Assembly: GCA_046349635.1 (NCBI GenBank)
Contig: JAXMBX010000017.1
Span: 19,665 to 83,664, forward strand
Source of the DNA: JAXMBX01 sp046349635
GTDB lineage: Bacteria > Planctomycetota > Planctomycetia > Planctomycetales > Planctomycetaceae
Length of the DNA: 64,000 bases
Direction of reading: 5' to 3'
Made by a program: the position numbers and the translations under genes. Shown one piece after another: positions 1 through 8,175 of the stretch; position 1 is the first letter of the stretch; each line of letters begins with the position of its first letter. The notes beneath the pieces were generated by a model. It searched no databases. It saw only the letters and a program-made list of their open reading frames with translations, and was not told where the DNA came from.

Positions 1-739
1 CCAGTTCGGCGATGGCCTCCATCTTTTCGATCTTCGCGACGATCAGGGGCGTGACCGCGGGATGATGGGCCGCCATGGCCTCCTGCAGCTCCCGGATATC
101 CTCGGCCTTCCGGACGAAGCTCAAGCCGATGAAATCCAGTCCGATCTGGAGCGCCCATTTGAGATCGTCCCGGTCCTTGTCGGTCAGGCAGGGGGTGCTT
201 AACATCGCGCCGGGGAGATTCAGCCCCTGACGGCTTTTGAATGTTCCCGGCTGTTCGACGACGCAGACCAGCCGCCCCTCGGCCGCGTGCTTCTCCACCA
301 CCCGCATGCCTACGGTCCCATCCGCCAGCATGATGACATTTCCGACGGCGAGTTCATCCACCAGGGGCGCGTAGGTGCAGGTGAGTTTGTGGGGATCGTC
401 CGTCTGCGCACCGCGTACGAATTCAAACGTTTCTCCGTGCTGGCAGCGGATCGCGTCACCGGGGAGTTCATGCAGCCGGATCTTGGGACCGGAAAGATCC
501 CCGAGAATTCCAATCGGTCGTTTCAACTCTTCGGAAACCTGTCGAATGCGGGAAACGATCTGTCCCAGCCATTCGTGCGATCCGTGTGCAAAGTTGAGTC
601 GGAAAATGTCTGCCCCGGCGAGGGCCATATCCCGGATGGTGTCGAGACTTTCGGAAGCCGGGCCGATCGTGGCGATGATCTTCGTTTTGACATACGTCAG
701 CTTTTCAACCCTGGGATGCGAACCAGTCGGTGTGTTCAA
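1..739 (-). CDS. pyk: Pyruvate kinase, 5' part (runs off the window)
   Basis: This is the N-terminal ~246 residues of pyruvate kinase, which makes pyruvate and ATP from phosphoenolpyruvate in the last step of glycolysis. The translation shows the family start KTKIIATIGPAS, then LNFAHGSHEW, the substrate and metal region GDLSGPKIR, a B-domain stretch, and the start of the second half of the barrel with DLKWALQIGLDFIGLSFVR and IVAKIEK. The gene continues beyond base 1. The chosen start is a TTG at 739 that overlaps the TGA of the upstream small membrane gene, with AGGGAT a few bases before it. No ATG or GTG lies in frame before the conserved block, so translational coupling to the upstream gene is likely. 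The family call is firm; the start is inferred. Confidence 0.93.
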   Translation of the reverse strand, partial: MNTPTGSHPRVEKLTYVKTKIIATIGPASESLDTIRDMALAGADIFRLNFAHGSHEWLGQIVSRIRQVSEELKRPIGILGDLSGPKIRLHELPGDAIRCQHGETFEFVRGAQTDDPHKLTCTYAPLVDELAVGNVIMLADGTVGMRVVEKHAAEGRLVCVVEQPGTFKSRQGLNLPGAMLSTPCLTDKDRDDLKWALQIGLDFIGLSFVRKAEDIRELQEAMAAHHPAVTPLIVAKIEKMEAIAEL

Positions 740-921
740 GATATCCCTGCGTCCTTTCCAAAATCACGAGGAGTTTGCGGAACCTGGTGAAACGCTTCCC
801 GTTCGAACGGATTGTCCCGATAAGAATCGCGGCCGGTCAAAATCAGCCAGACGCTGCAGAGGAGATACGCGGGGATAAAGAAGGGCCCCAGCAGCCACTG
901 CCGGACGTGTACCATTTTCAT
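736..921 (-). CDS. Small membrane protein, unknown
   Basis: A 61-residue protein with one hydrophobic segment at about residues 9-29 (LLGPFFIPAYLLCSVWLIL), followed by a charged, probably cytoplasmic tail rich in D, R and F. I do not recognise a family. It overlaps its upstream neighbour by an ATGA junction and its stop overlaps the TTG start of pyruvate kinase, so the three genes form a tightly coupled unit. That arrangement, rather than sequence similarity, is the reason for calling it a gene. Its function is unknown. Confidence 0.6.
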   Translation of the reverse strand: MKMVHVRQWLLGPFFIPAYLLCSVWLILTGRDSYRDNPFEREAFHQVPQTPRDFGKDAGIS

Positions 922-1157
922 GGGCGTGGGGTGATTTCTAAAGCGGCCGGGGTACGTCCCAGAACGACGTGCCCCAGGGTCATGGCCATGGGCTGGATCG
1001 AAATCCGGTCAAATAACCAGTCGATCAGGCTCCCGGAGAAGCCGAGCACCCCTTCGCGACGGCGGACCGCTCCGCCAGCGCACAACCCCAGCAGGCCGAC
1101 CGTCAGCCCGATCAGGCTGGCGGGGCTCGCCCACACGTATTTGCCGACACTGAGCAT
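918..1157 (-). CDS. Small membrane protein, unknown
   Basis: A 79-residue protein with a hydrophobic, Gly-rich segment at about residues 12-30 (SLIGLTVGLLGLCAGGA) and a second weaker hydrophobic stretch near residues 38-65 (LGFSGSLIDWLF, then MAMTLGHVVLG). It could be a two-helix inner-membrane protein. It is the first gene of the short minus-strand unit that leads into pyruvate kinase and overlaps the next gene by 4 bases (ATGA). Its promoter should lie in the 160-base gap shared with the divergent UDP-glucuronate decarboxylase gene. No family was recognised. Confidence 0.6.
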   Translation of the reverse strand: MLSVGKYVWASPASLIGLTVGLLGLCAGGAVRRREGVLGFSGSLIDWLFDRISIQPMAMTLGHVVLGRTPAALEITPRP

Positions 1158-1318
1158 CCGTCCGATCCTTCACACACCTCGCGTCTCGCGCCGTTGGCTT
1201 CAGTCACGTCCTTGACTAAGCTATAGGGCAGGATTCAACATACTGTAGCGTCCCGCAGCGTTTTCAGCCTGCTTTTTTTGTCGATTTTGCAGCCTCTCCC
1301 GGGAGAAAGTCACCCCTC

Positions 1319-2263
1319 ATGCGTTCGATTCTGGTCACCGGCGGTGCGGGTTTTCTGGGGAGCCATTTGTGCGACCGTCTCCTGGCGCGCGGGGATGAGG
1401 TCATTTGCGTCGACAATTATTTCACGGGGCGCAAGGAAAACATCGCGCACCTGATCGGCCACCCGCGGTTTGAAGTCGTCCGCCATGACATCGTCCATCC
1501 TCTTTTCCTGGAGGTGGACCAGATCTACAACATGGCGTGTCCCGCGTCTCCTCCCGCTTATCAGTCGAACCCGATCAAGACGATCAAGACGTCCACCGTG
1601 GGCATGGTCAACATCCTTGGGCTGGCGAAGCGCTGTCACGCCCGGGTTCTGCAGGCGTCCACCTCCGAAGTTTACGGCGATCCGGAAGTCCACCCTCAAC
1701 GGGAAGACTACTGGGGGCACGTCAATCCGATTGGACCGCGGAGCTGCTACGACGAAGGGAAGCGGGTCGCCGAATCCCTGTGCATGAATTATCACCAGTA
1801 CAACCACGTCGAAATCCGGATCGTGCGGATTTTCAACACGTACGGCCCCCGGATGGATCCCAAGGACGGGCGCGTCATCTCCAATTTCATCACGCAGGCG
1901 CTGCGGGGGGAACCGCTCTCTGTCTTCGGGGACGGAAAGCAGACCCGCTCCTTCTGCTATGTAGACGACCTGGTGGAAGGGATTATCCGGCTGATGGATC
2001 AGGACAAGGAAACCGGTCCTGTGAATATCGGCAATCCCAATGAATACACCATGCTGCAACTGGCGCAGGAAGTCCTGCGGCTGACCGGTTCACGCTCGCA
2101 ACTCGCGCACCGCGACCTGCCCCAGGATGACCCCAAACAGCGGTGCCCCGACATTTCCAAGGCGAAACAGCTGCTCAACTGGACACCCCAAGTTTCTTTG
2201 CAGGCGGGTCTGGAAAAAACGATCGCTTACTATCGGGACGTCCTGGGGATTGGCAAGGGGTAA
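1319..2263 (+). CDS. UDP-glucuronic acid decarboxylase (UDP-xylose synthase)
   Basis: A 314-residue extended short-chain dehydrogenase that converts UDP-glucuronate to UDP-xylose for cell-surface polysaccharides. The NAD-binding motif GGAGFLGSHLCD is at the N-terminus. The typical UXS blocks follow: YNMACPASPP, STSEVYGDP, and the catalytic Tyr-Lys in RSCYDEGKR, then RIFNTYGPRM and SFCYVDDLVEG. Length is normal for bacterial UXS without a membrane anchor. The ATG follows a GGGAGA about 14 bases upstream. It stands 55 bases before the DnaA-like gene in the same direction, so they may be co-transcribed without an obvious shared role. A dTDP-glucose dehydratase is less likely because of the NMACPASPP and CYDEGKR signatures. 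Confidence 0.93.
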   Translation: MRSILVTGGAGFLGSHLCDRLLARGDEVICVDNYFTGRKENIAHLIGHPRFEVVRHDIVHPLFLEVDQIYNMACPASPPAYQSNPIKTIKTSTVGMVNILGLAKRCHARVLQASTSEVYGDPEVHPQREDYWGHVNPIGPRSCYDEGKRVAESLCMNYHQYNHVEIRIVRIFNTYGPRMDPKDGRVISNFITQALRGEPLSVFGDGKQTRSFCYVDDLVEGIIRLMDQDKETGPVNIGNPNEYTMLQLAQEVLRLTGSRSQLAHRDLPQDDPKQRCPDISKAKQLLNWTPQVSLQAGLEKTIAYYRDVLGIGKG

Positions 2264-2318
2264 GAGGACCTTATCCGGCTCTCTCCACGACTCCTTTCTT
2301 CTGTGAGGCCGAAACGAC

Positions 2319-3353
2319 GTGAATTCTCCTGCGGGCCAAGGCCGTGATTCCCTCTCTCCTTCCGGAGAGGGTTTTGTCATCCTCCCCGAGAATCGCCTGG
2401 CCTATACTGCCGTCACGCGCTGGCCCGATCCGACACAGGAGATTCCGCTGCTGATTCTGTACGGCACGTCGGGGATCGGAAAGTCGCACCTTGTCCAGTA
2501 CGCTTTGAACCTGGTGCAGGAAAGAAATCCTGACTGGAAACCGAAGCATCTCACTGCGTCCACGTTCGCCGCCGAATTGGCCGAGGCGTCCGAATCGCGC
2601 GGGATCGCACGGTTCCAGAAACAATACCGCACGGCTGACCTGCTGATCCTGGAAGATCTGCAGGGAATTGAGCGCCGTCCGGAGACGCAGCAGCAACTGG
2701 TGGCCTTGCTGGATGAGTTCCTGAAAGAGGGGAAGCCCCTGCTTTTAACCAGCCGCAAACCAGTCGGCGAACTGGAAGGATTTTCCGCGAAGTTCATCAG
2801 CCGCTGTCATGGAGGATTGATCGTTCCGTTGCGCAAGCCTGGGGCGGAGAGTCGCAAACTGCTGTGGGAGCATTTTGCGAAAAAACGCCACCTGCTGCTT
2901 CCGGAGGAAGTGTTGTCACTCCTGGCGACGAAATGCGATGTTTCTCCCCGCGAGATTCAGGGGATTCTGCTGCAGATTGAAAACTTGGCGCGGCAGTCTA
3001 AAAAGTTGCTGGATGTCTCGCTGGTCAAACGTTTCCTCGACACGGAACTTCCACAGGTGCGGATGAACCTGAAGGAAATCGCCCGAATCACCGCACAACA
3101 TTTTGGGATCCCTCTGGCGCGGCTGCGGTCCGCGCAACGAGACCAGACGACCGTCATTCCGCGCCAATGTGCGATGCTCCTGGCGCGGGAACTGACGTCG
3201 GACCACCTGGAAAGCATCGGCAAGTTCTTTGGAGGGCGGGATCACAGCACGGTCGTGCGCGCCTGCCAGCGACTGCAATCGCAGTTGGGGGATGACCCGG
3301 AACTCCGCAGACATCTGCAGCAATTGCGGGCAAAGCTGGGGCATGAAAGTTGA
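2319..3353 (+). CDS. DnaA-like ATPase lacking domains I and II
   Basis: A 344-residue DnaA/Hda-family protein. Domain III starts at once (FVILPENRLAYTA) with Walker A GTSGIGKSHL at about residues 50-59. The Walker B equivalent is LLILEDLQ, and the box VII arginine region reads FISRCHGGL. The C-terminal ~95 residues are a full domain IV helix-turn-helix with the DnaA signature FFGGRDHSTVVRAC. The DnaJ/DnaB-interacting domain I and the linker are absent, so the protein is about 100 residues shorter than normal DnaA. Hda lacks domain IV, so this is neither typical DnaA nor Hda. No dnaN, recF or cluster of DnaA boxes lies nearby, so I infer a paralogue acting in regulation or accessory initiation. 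The start is GTG. Confidence 0.88.
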   Translation: MNSPAGQGRDSLSPSGEGFVILPENRLAYTAVTRWPDPTQEIPLLILYGTSGIGKSHLVQYALNLVQERNPDWKPKHLTASTFAAELAEASESRGIARFQKQYRTADLLILEDLQGIERRPETQQQLVALLDEFLKEGKPLLLTSRKPVGELEGFSAKFISRCHGGLIVPLRKPGAESRKLLWEHFAKKRHLLLPEEVLSLLATKCDVSPREIQGILLQIENLARQSKKLLDVSLVKRFLDTELPQVRMNLKEIARITAQHFGIPLARLRSAQRDQTTVIPRQCAMLLARELTSDHLESIGKFFGGRDHSTVVRACQRLQSQLGDDPELRRHLQQLRAKLGHES

Positions 3354-3414
3354 CGTCGCCAGCGTTTTCCAGGCAGCGAAATCGGCTCTCCTTTCCGATC
3401 TTGGTTTTTTTCTC

Positions 3415-3443
3415 TTGACCTCAATCATGCTGGCCGATAAAGT
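3415..3443 (+). promoter_or_regulatory. Candidate sigma-70 promoter
   Basis: TTGACC at 3415-3420 and TAAAGT at 3438-3443 are separated by exactly 17 bases, the best-looking plus-strand promoter in this gap. It would drive the small ORF at 3536 and/or the HAD phosphatase at 3861. A dyad sits directly downstream. This was found by eye only. Confidence 0.5.
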
Positions 3444-3464
3444 AATCACAACTTAGTCGTGATT
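3444..3464. promoter_or_regulatory. Palindrome at the predicted transcription start (operator-like)
   Basis: A 21-base dyad of the form AATCAC-n-AC-nnn-GT-n-GTGATT begins on the base after the -10 box of the preceding promoter. The outer 6-base arms are perfect complements and the inner AC/GT pairs extend the symmetry. A dyad in this position is the usual place for a repressor operator. The regulator is unknown. It could also be a short hairpin at the mRNA 5' end. Confidence 0.4.
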
Positions 3465-3535
3465 TATTTCTCCTCCCATCCAATCACGTTTGACCGCGCC
3501 AGAAATGGGCGATTTTTCGCCAGGGAGTTGAGAAC

Positions 3536-3694
3536 ATGAGGCAAGGATCCACGGGCTCGATGGAACGAGCGGGTCTGCAGATGATTTATTGGGCCACCAG
3601 CGACAAGGAGGATGCGCTGATTACTTCATCTCCTCAGGGATTTCACACCTGTCACTCAGGACCGGCCGCCGCCGGGATCACGTTCCGCTGTTGA
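3536..3694 (+). CDS. Possible 52-residue small protein
   Basis: An open frame of 52 codons starting MRQGSTGSMERAG and ending in FRC before TGA, with a GGGAG about 10 bases before the ATG. It lies downstream of the promoter-like element at 3415 and before the HAD gene. It contains no recognisable domain and no hydrophobic segment. The rest of the 3354-3860 gap shows no other gene. The case rests on position and ribosome-binding site only, so it may be 5' leader rather than coding. Confidence 0.25.
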   Translation: MRQGSTGSMERAGLQMIYWATSDKEDALITSSPQGFHTCHSGPAAAGITFRC

Positions 3695-3860
3695 TGCGGA
3701 CATTCAAACATCGCTCCTGCCCCCCATGAGATGCCTGAGCATCTCCGGAGTGATTTCCACCCCATGTTTTTCCTGACCGCGGGTTTCGGGCACGCGGACA
3801 GGGTTCCCTGTACTCATACCTCCCCTCGCGGAGTGTTCTTATTTTTGATTCGAGGATGAG

Positions 3861-4691
3861 ATGAAACGTCGTGGATTTTTGATCGATATGGACGGAGTAT
3901 TGTATCGCGGCAGCGAGATGATCCAGGGAGCGGATGAATTCATCGGTCGGCTGCGCGAAAACGAGATTCCGTTTCTCTTTCTGACGAACAACAGCCAGCG
4001 GACCCGCCGGGACGTCGTCACCAAACTGCAACGGATGGGAATCGACGTCGAGGAAGAACACGTTTTCACGTGCGCCATGGCGACCGCGCGGTTCCTGGCG
4101 GACCAAAAGCCGGAAGGAACCGCCTTCGTCATCGGCGAGGGAGGGTTACACCAGGCGCTCCACCAGAACGGCTACTCGATCGTCGACTACGATCCCGATT
4201 ACGTCGTCATTGGGGAAGGGCGAACGCTCACGTTTGAAATGATGGAAACGGCGGTCCGGATGGTTCACGGCGGAGCGAAGCTGATCGCCACGAACCTCGA
4301 CCCCAGTTGCCCCACCCAACAGGGCATCCGTCCCGGTTGCGGCGCACTCGTCGCGATGGTTGAGGCGGCGACCGGGAGGAAGGCATTCAGCGTCGGCAAA
4401 CCGAGCCCCATCATGATGCGGACCGCCCGCAAGGAACTGGGGCTGACCGCAGATGAGACCATCATGATCGGCGACACGATGGAGACCGACATTCTGGGAG
4501 GGCTGCAGATGGGCTATCGCACGATCCTCGTTCTCTCCGGAGGAACGGCCTTGTCCGATCTCGACAATTACTCCTACCGCCCCGACCGAATCGTCGATTC
4601 GATCCGGGACCTGATCGATCTGCAGGAAGTGACCCGTTCCGGAGCAAAACTGATCCGAAGGCACGAACTTCTTCCGACGACCGCGTCGTAA
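3861..4691 (+). CDS. NagD-like HAD-superfamily phosphatase
   Basis: A 276-residue HAD hydrolase of the NagD/4-nitrophenylphosphatase type (class IIA cap). The nucleophile motif is DMDGVLYRG at about residues 9-17. Motif II is LTNNSQRTR, the motif III lysine lies in VGKPSPIMM, and motif IV is MIGDTMETDI. Family members hydrolyse phosphate from small metabolites such as nucleotides or sugar phosphates in the cytoplasm; the substrate cannot be told from sequence. The ATG follows GAGGATGAG closely. A strong hairpin terminator ends the transcript about 65 bases after the stop, so this gene ends the plus-strand unit. Confidence 0.9.
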   Translation: MKRRGFLIDMDGVLYRGSEMIQGADEFIGRLRENEIPFLFLTNNSQRTRRDVVTKLQRMGIDVEEEHVFTCAMATARFLADQKPEGTAFVIGEGGLHQALHQNGYSIVDYDPDYVVIGEGRTLTFEMMETAVRMVHGGAKLIATNLDPSCPTQQGIRPGCGALVAMVEAATGRKAFSVGKPSPIMMRTARKELGLTADETIMIGDTMETDILGGLQMGYRTILVLSGGTALSDLDNYSYRPDRIVDSIRDLIDLQEVTRSGAKLIRRHELLPTTAS

Positions 4692-4754
4692 TTTTTTTCG
4701 CAGGGTAATGATTTATTTATTGTCACGTTTTTCCGTCAGCCACTCCTTTTCAGA

Positions 4755-4789
4755 AGTGGAGGCCATGTTCGCATGGTCTCCACTTTTTT
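4755..4789 (+). terminator. Rho-independent terminator after the HAD gene
   Basis: Arms AGTGGAGGCCATG and CATGGTCTCCACT (one G-T pair) close a TTCG tetraloop and are followed by six T residues. This is a near-ideal intrinsic terminator on the plus strand. The 4692-4958 gap otherwise shows no credible gene. Confidence 0.85.
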
Positions 4790-4914
4790 GTTTGCGGAAA
4801 TGCAACTCTCAGATGAGGGCGCACTTCAGCGGGCCGTTCCTGGCGAAGATCCAGGGGCAATCCTTGAGCTTCGATCTGACCGGAACGAAAACGGAAGCGT
4901 CGTGAGTCAAATAC

Positions 4915-4973
4915 TACCAGCGTTCCACGTTTTCTTTACCCGTGTTCCACGGTGTTCTCTACCAGTGTTCCAC
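4915..4973. repeat. Three tandem 14-base repeats at the 3' end of the dus gene
   Basis: TACCMGYGTTCCAC occurs at 4915-4928, 4937-4950 and 4960-4973, with a period of 22-23 bases. On the minus strand each copy reads GTGGAACRCKGGTAR. The copy at 4960 is the last codons of the dihydrouridine synthase (VEHW) plus its stop; the others repeat this end beyond the stop codon. Confidence 0.7.
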
Positions 4974-6044
4974 TGGGCCGCTGGGAACAGGGATGTGCAG
5001 ATCGGGGAGCATGCCGGTCCGGCTGCCGCGGGTGGGGCCGCGTTCCGCGATCCGCTGCACGATCTCTTCCAATTCCTCGCGTGTGCGCGCCTGCTGAAAG
5101 TCATTCCGCAACCGGCCGGGGACATACATCCCGCGCAGGTACCAGTGCGCCATCTTACGGAAGAACGGAACCCCGCGCTCCATCCCCTGCAGTTCAATCA
5201 GGTACTGCAACTGCTTCATGAGCAATCCGAGGCGTTCTTCAAACGTGCCGAGCAAGGGATAACGCCCGGTCCGTTCCCACTCGGTGAGTTGGACGAAGAT
5301 CCAGGGATTGGCAAGTGCCCCGCGCCCGACGGAAACTCCGTGGCAGCCGGTCTCCTCGAACATGCGGGCCGCGTCGGGAATGTTGCGAATATCTCCATTG
5401 CCGATGACGGGGATGCGTTGCACGGCTTCGACAACCGCGCGGATGCCGCTGCGGTCAACGGTCCCCGAGAATCCCTGCTCACGGGTACGGCCGTGAATCG
5501 CAACGGCTGCCACTCCGACGTCTTCAAACGCGCGGGCGAACGCCGGAGCGGTGATGGTCCGGCTGTCCCAGCCCAGTCGCATCTTCACGGTGACGGGAAT
5601 TTTGACCCCTTCGACCACCTTGCGGACCAGTTCCACCGTGCGGTCCCGCTCGCACATCATGCTGGCCCCGGCCCCCCCCTTGGTGATGCGGTCCACGGGG
5701 CAGCCCATGTTGATGTCGATCGACTGCGTCCCGCGCGCTTCCAGGAACTGTGCGGCGTCCCGCATCACCTCCGGCTCCGCGCCGAAGATCTGGACCGACA
5801 AAGGGACGTCCTCCGGGCAGGTCTCGATCAGTTCCCGGGTTTTGCGGCTTCCCTCGAGCAGGCCGCGCGCGTTCACCAGATCCGTCGTGCAAAGTCCCAC
5901 GCCGCCGATCTGCCGGATGATGCGGCGGAACGGCAGATTCGTGAAGCCCGCGAGCGGCGACAGCAGGTACCGTGACTCCAGACGGAGGCTGCCGTATGAC
6001 AACGGCTCACGCGGCGGAGGGGGAGGGTAACTGACGTATTCCAT
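4959..6044 (-). CDS. dus: tRNA-dihydrouridine synthase
   Basis: A 361-residue FMN enzyme that reduces uridines in the tRNA D-loop. The TIM-barrel start reads SPLAGFTNLPFRRI. The substrate and catalytic region is INMGCPVDRITKGGAGASMM, with the active-site Cys in GCP. VKMRLGW, IHGRTREQGFSG, VIGNGDI and GRGALANPWIF are the phosphate and FMN-binding blocks. A C-terminal helical domain of about 100 residues matches the DusB-like arrangement. Length is normal. It is transcribed convergently to the HAD gene, whose terminator separates them, and divergently from queE. Which uridine it modifies cannot be read from this sequence. Confidence 0.93.
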   Translation of the reverse strand: MEYVSYPPPPPREPLSYGSLRLESRYLLSPLAGFTNLPFRRIIRQIGGVGLCTTDLVNARGLLEGSRKTRELIETCPEDVPLSVQIFGAEPEVMRDAAQFLEARGTQSIDINMGCPVDRITKGGAGASMMCERDRTVELVRKVVEGVKIPVTVKMRLGWDSRTITAPAFARAFEDVGVAAVAIHGRTREQGFSGTVDRSGIRAVVEAVQRIPVIGNGDIRNIPDAARMFEETGCHGVSVGRGALANPWIFVQLTEWERTGRYPLLGTFEERLGLLMKQLQYLIELQGMERGVPFFRKMAHWYLRGMYVPGRLRNDFQQARTREELEEIVQRIAERGPTRGSRTGMLPDLHIPVPSGPVEHW

Positions 6045-6235
6045 GCAAGTTCACAGGCCAGAGGAAAGCGATGATTTCAGGGACTCTACTACCTTATCCG
6101 GCGACGTCGATTTGGCCCAGTTTCAAATGATTGCATCTGCGAATTCAGCCTGAATTCCCAGTAAAATCCGGGCTTCGGGCCGTTTTCCGCCAGCAACCAC
6201 GACACCGGGGGTGATGCGGGATAAAATGCAGGACT

Positions 6236-7005
6236 ATGGTCCGCGAACCTGTCCCACCTCCGACGATCCCGATCGTTCCCGCCACTCAAGGAACGTCCCT
6301 GTTGCGCTGCGCGGAGATTTTCCATTCCATTCAGGGGGAAGGGAGCCTGATGGGGACGGAGTCGGTCTTCGTCCGGACGACCGGGTGCAATCTCCGCTGC
6401 TGGTTCTGCGACACTCCCTATACGTCCTGGGAACCGGAAGGGGAACAATTAAGCAGCCGCGAGGTTCTGGACCGGGTTCTGAAATTCGGATCGCGGCACG
6501 TGGTCCTCACCGGCGGAGAACCGCTGCTGCAACCGGCGTTGATCCCTCTCAGCGTGGCACTCCGGGAGCAGAAACAGCACGTGACGGTGGAAACGGCGGG
6601 GACCGTGTACCGTCCCGTCGCGGCCGATCTGATGTCGATCAGCCCCAAGTTGTCCAATTCCACGCCGGAGGAATCCCGCTCCCTCAAGTGGTCCCGCCGT
6701 CATGCCCAGCAGCGAGAAAACCGGAACGTCGTCACTCGACTGATGGCGGAGTATCTGTACCAGTTGAAATTTGTCGTCGAACAGCCTGAGGATCTGCCGG
6801 AGATTCTTACCTATCTGGAAGCTTTTCCCCAAGTGACGGCTGAGCGGGTGTGGCTGATGCCCGAAGCCCGGACGCAGCAGGAACACGCCGACAAACGGGC
6901 GTGGCTGGAACCGCTCGCTGCTTCACACGGATTCCGATTCGCCCACGGCTGCACATCGAACTGTGGGGAAACGTGCGGGGAAGTAGCTCGCTTCCTCCAG
7001 CGTGA
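6236..7005 (+). CDS. queE: 7-carboxy-7-deazaguanine synthase QueE (frame broken near the 3' end)
   Basis: A radical-SAM enzyme of queuosine synthesis that converts carboxytetrahydropterin to 7-carboxy-7-deazaguanine. The N-terminal block EIFHSIQGEGSLMG and the cluster motif CNLRCWFCDTPYTSW (CxxxCxxC) are diagnostic, with VLTGGEPLL and VETAGT following. As read, the frame continues to 7051 with an atypical tail. If one C is restored in the CCC run at 6942-6944, the tail becomes RLHIELWGNVRG, the conserved QueE C-terminus, with a stop at 7003-7005 and a length of 256 residues. I take the missing base as a sequence error or a very recent frameshift. The as-read end overlaps nothing useful, which supports the corrected end. 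Confidence 0.9.
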
Positions 7006-8102
7006 ACGCCGGGAGGGTACGACCTTGCCACCGGCCATCGCGGACTCGTGAGCACAGATTCCCCACGGTCCAGTTGGCGGATTGGACGGCGTTGGGCCAG
7101 GGGTCGCGATTGTTGATCAGTGCGTCGACGAATTCATTCACCAGGTGCGGGTGCGAGCCGCCGTGCCCTCCCCTGGATGAAGGAGAGATGATCCGCGTCC
7201 TGAATCGTGCGGGTGAATTTCCGGATCGGTTCCGGAAGAAGGTGCGCGAAGTCCGGTACGGTCACTTTCGACGGGATTTCGTGCTCCGGCTTCTTGGCAG
7301 TGTGAATGACGTGTTCCTCCCCTTCCACCAGAGACCATTCGAAACTTTTCTTGGTGCCGTAGACGTCGAAGCTCTCCCGGTACTGACGGGCGGTGTCATA
7401 CAGGAACCGCCAGATGTGGCAGGCGATATCCGAATCCTTGATCTTGATATGGCAGGATTCCACCGCGAAGGGATTGCCGGACTTCTGCTTGATGTCCTCG
7501 CGGACGCTCCCCGAGCCGAAGCAACTGACGTATTCCGCCCGCCCGTTGACCAGTCCCAGACAGGGGCTGACGACGTGCGTTGCGTAGTGCATGGGGATCA
7601 TCCGTTCCCAATAATCCGGCCAGCCATCCATGTCCTGCGGATGCGAGGCCGCCATGTGCTGGATCTTGCCCAGTTCTCCCTTTTCGTAGAGATCCTTCAC
7701 GAACAGGAACTCGCGGGAATAGACGACCGTTTCCGCCATCATGTACTTGAGGCCGGTCTGCTTCACCAATTCGCAGATCTGGCGGCATTCCTCGATGGTG
7801 GTCGCCATCGGGACGGTACACATGACATGCTTGCCCGCCTTGAGAGCGGCGAGGGACATGGAGGCGTGATCCGGAATGGGGGAGTTGATATGCACGAAAT
7901 CGACGTTCGGATCTTTCAGGACATCCTCGTAACGGATGTACCGCTTCTCGATGCCGAAGTGATCGCCGACCTTGTTCATCTTCTCGGCATTGCGCTGGCA
8001 GATGGCGTACATATTCGCCTGCGGATGCGCCTGGTAGATCGGAATGAATTCCGCTCCGAAACCAAGTCCGATGATCGCGACGTTCACTTTTCCAGCGGGC
8101 AT
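6923..8102 (-). CDS. Gfo/Idh/MocA-family oxidoreductase (single frameshift)
   Basis: An NAD(P)-dependent sugar-type dehydrogenase. The N-terminal Rossmann motif is VAIIGLGFGAEFIP, then INSPIPDHASMSLAALKAGKHVMCTVPMA, which holds the conserved lysine region. The first 315 residues read cleanly down to SFIQG. Then the frame fails and would stop at 7134. Removing one C from the CCCC run at 7170-7173 continues as GGHGGSHPHLVNEFVDAL and ANWTVGNLCSRVRDG, the C-terminal blocks seen in planctomycete members, to a stop at 6923. The corrected length is about 392 residues. Its 3' end then overlaps the convergent queE end by about 80 bases. The substrate is unknown. Confidence 0.87.
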
Positions 8103-8175
8103 GATCCTGTCCCTTCCGAATTTCGGAGTCGTCTGTCTTGAAGTGACTACTCTGCGGTATGACTTCTTGAGCGCG

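Noticed and set aside
1213..1260. TTGACT before the UDP-glucuronate decarboxylase gene as a promoter
   Set aside because: No -10 box at 16-18 bases spacing.
4708..4905. A 65-codon open frame in the gap after the HAD gene
   Set aside because: It spans a strong terminator hairpin, has no ribosome-binding site and no domain-like composition.
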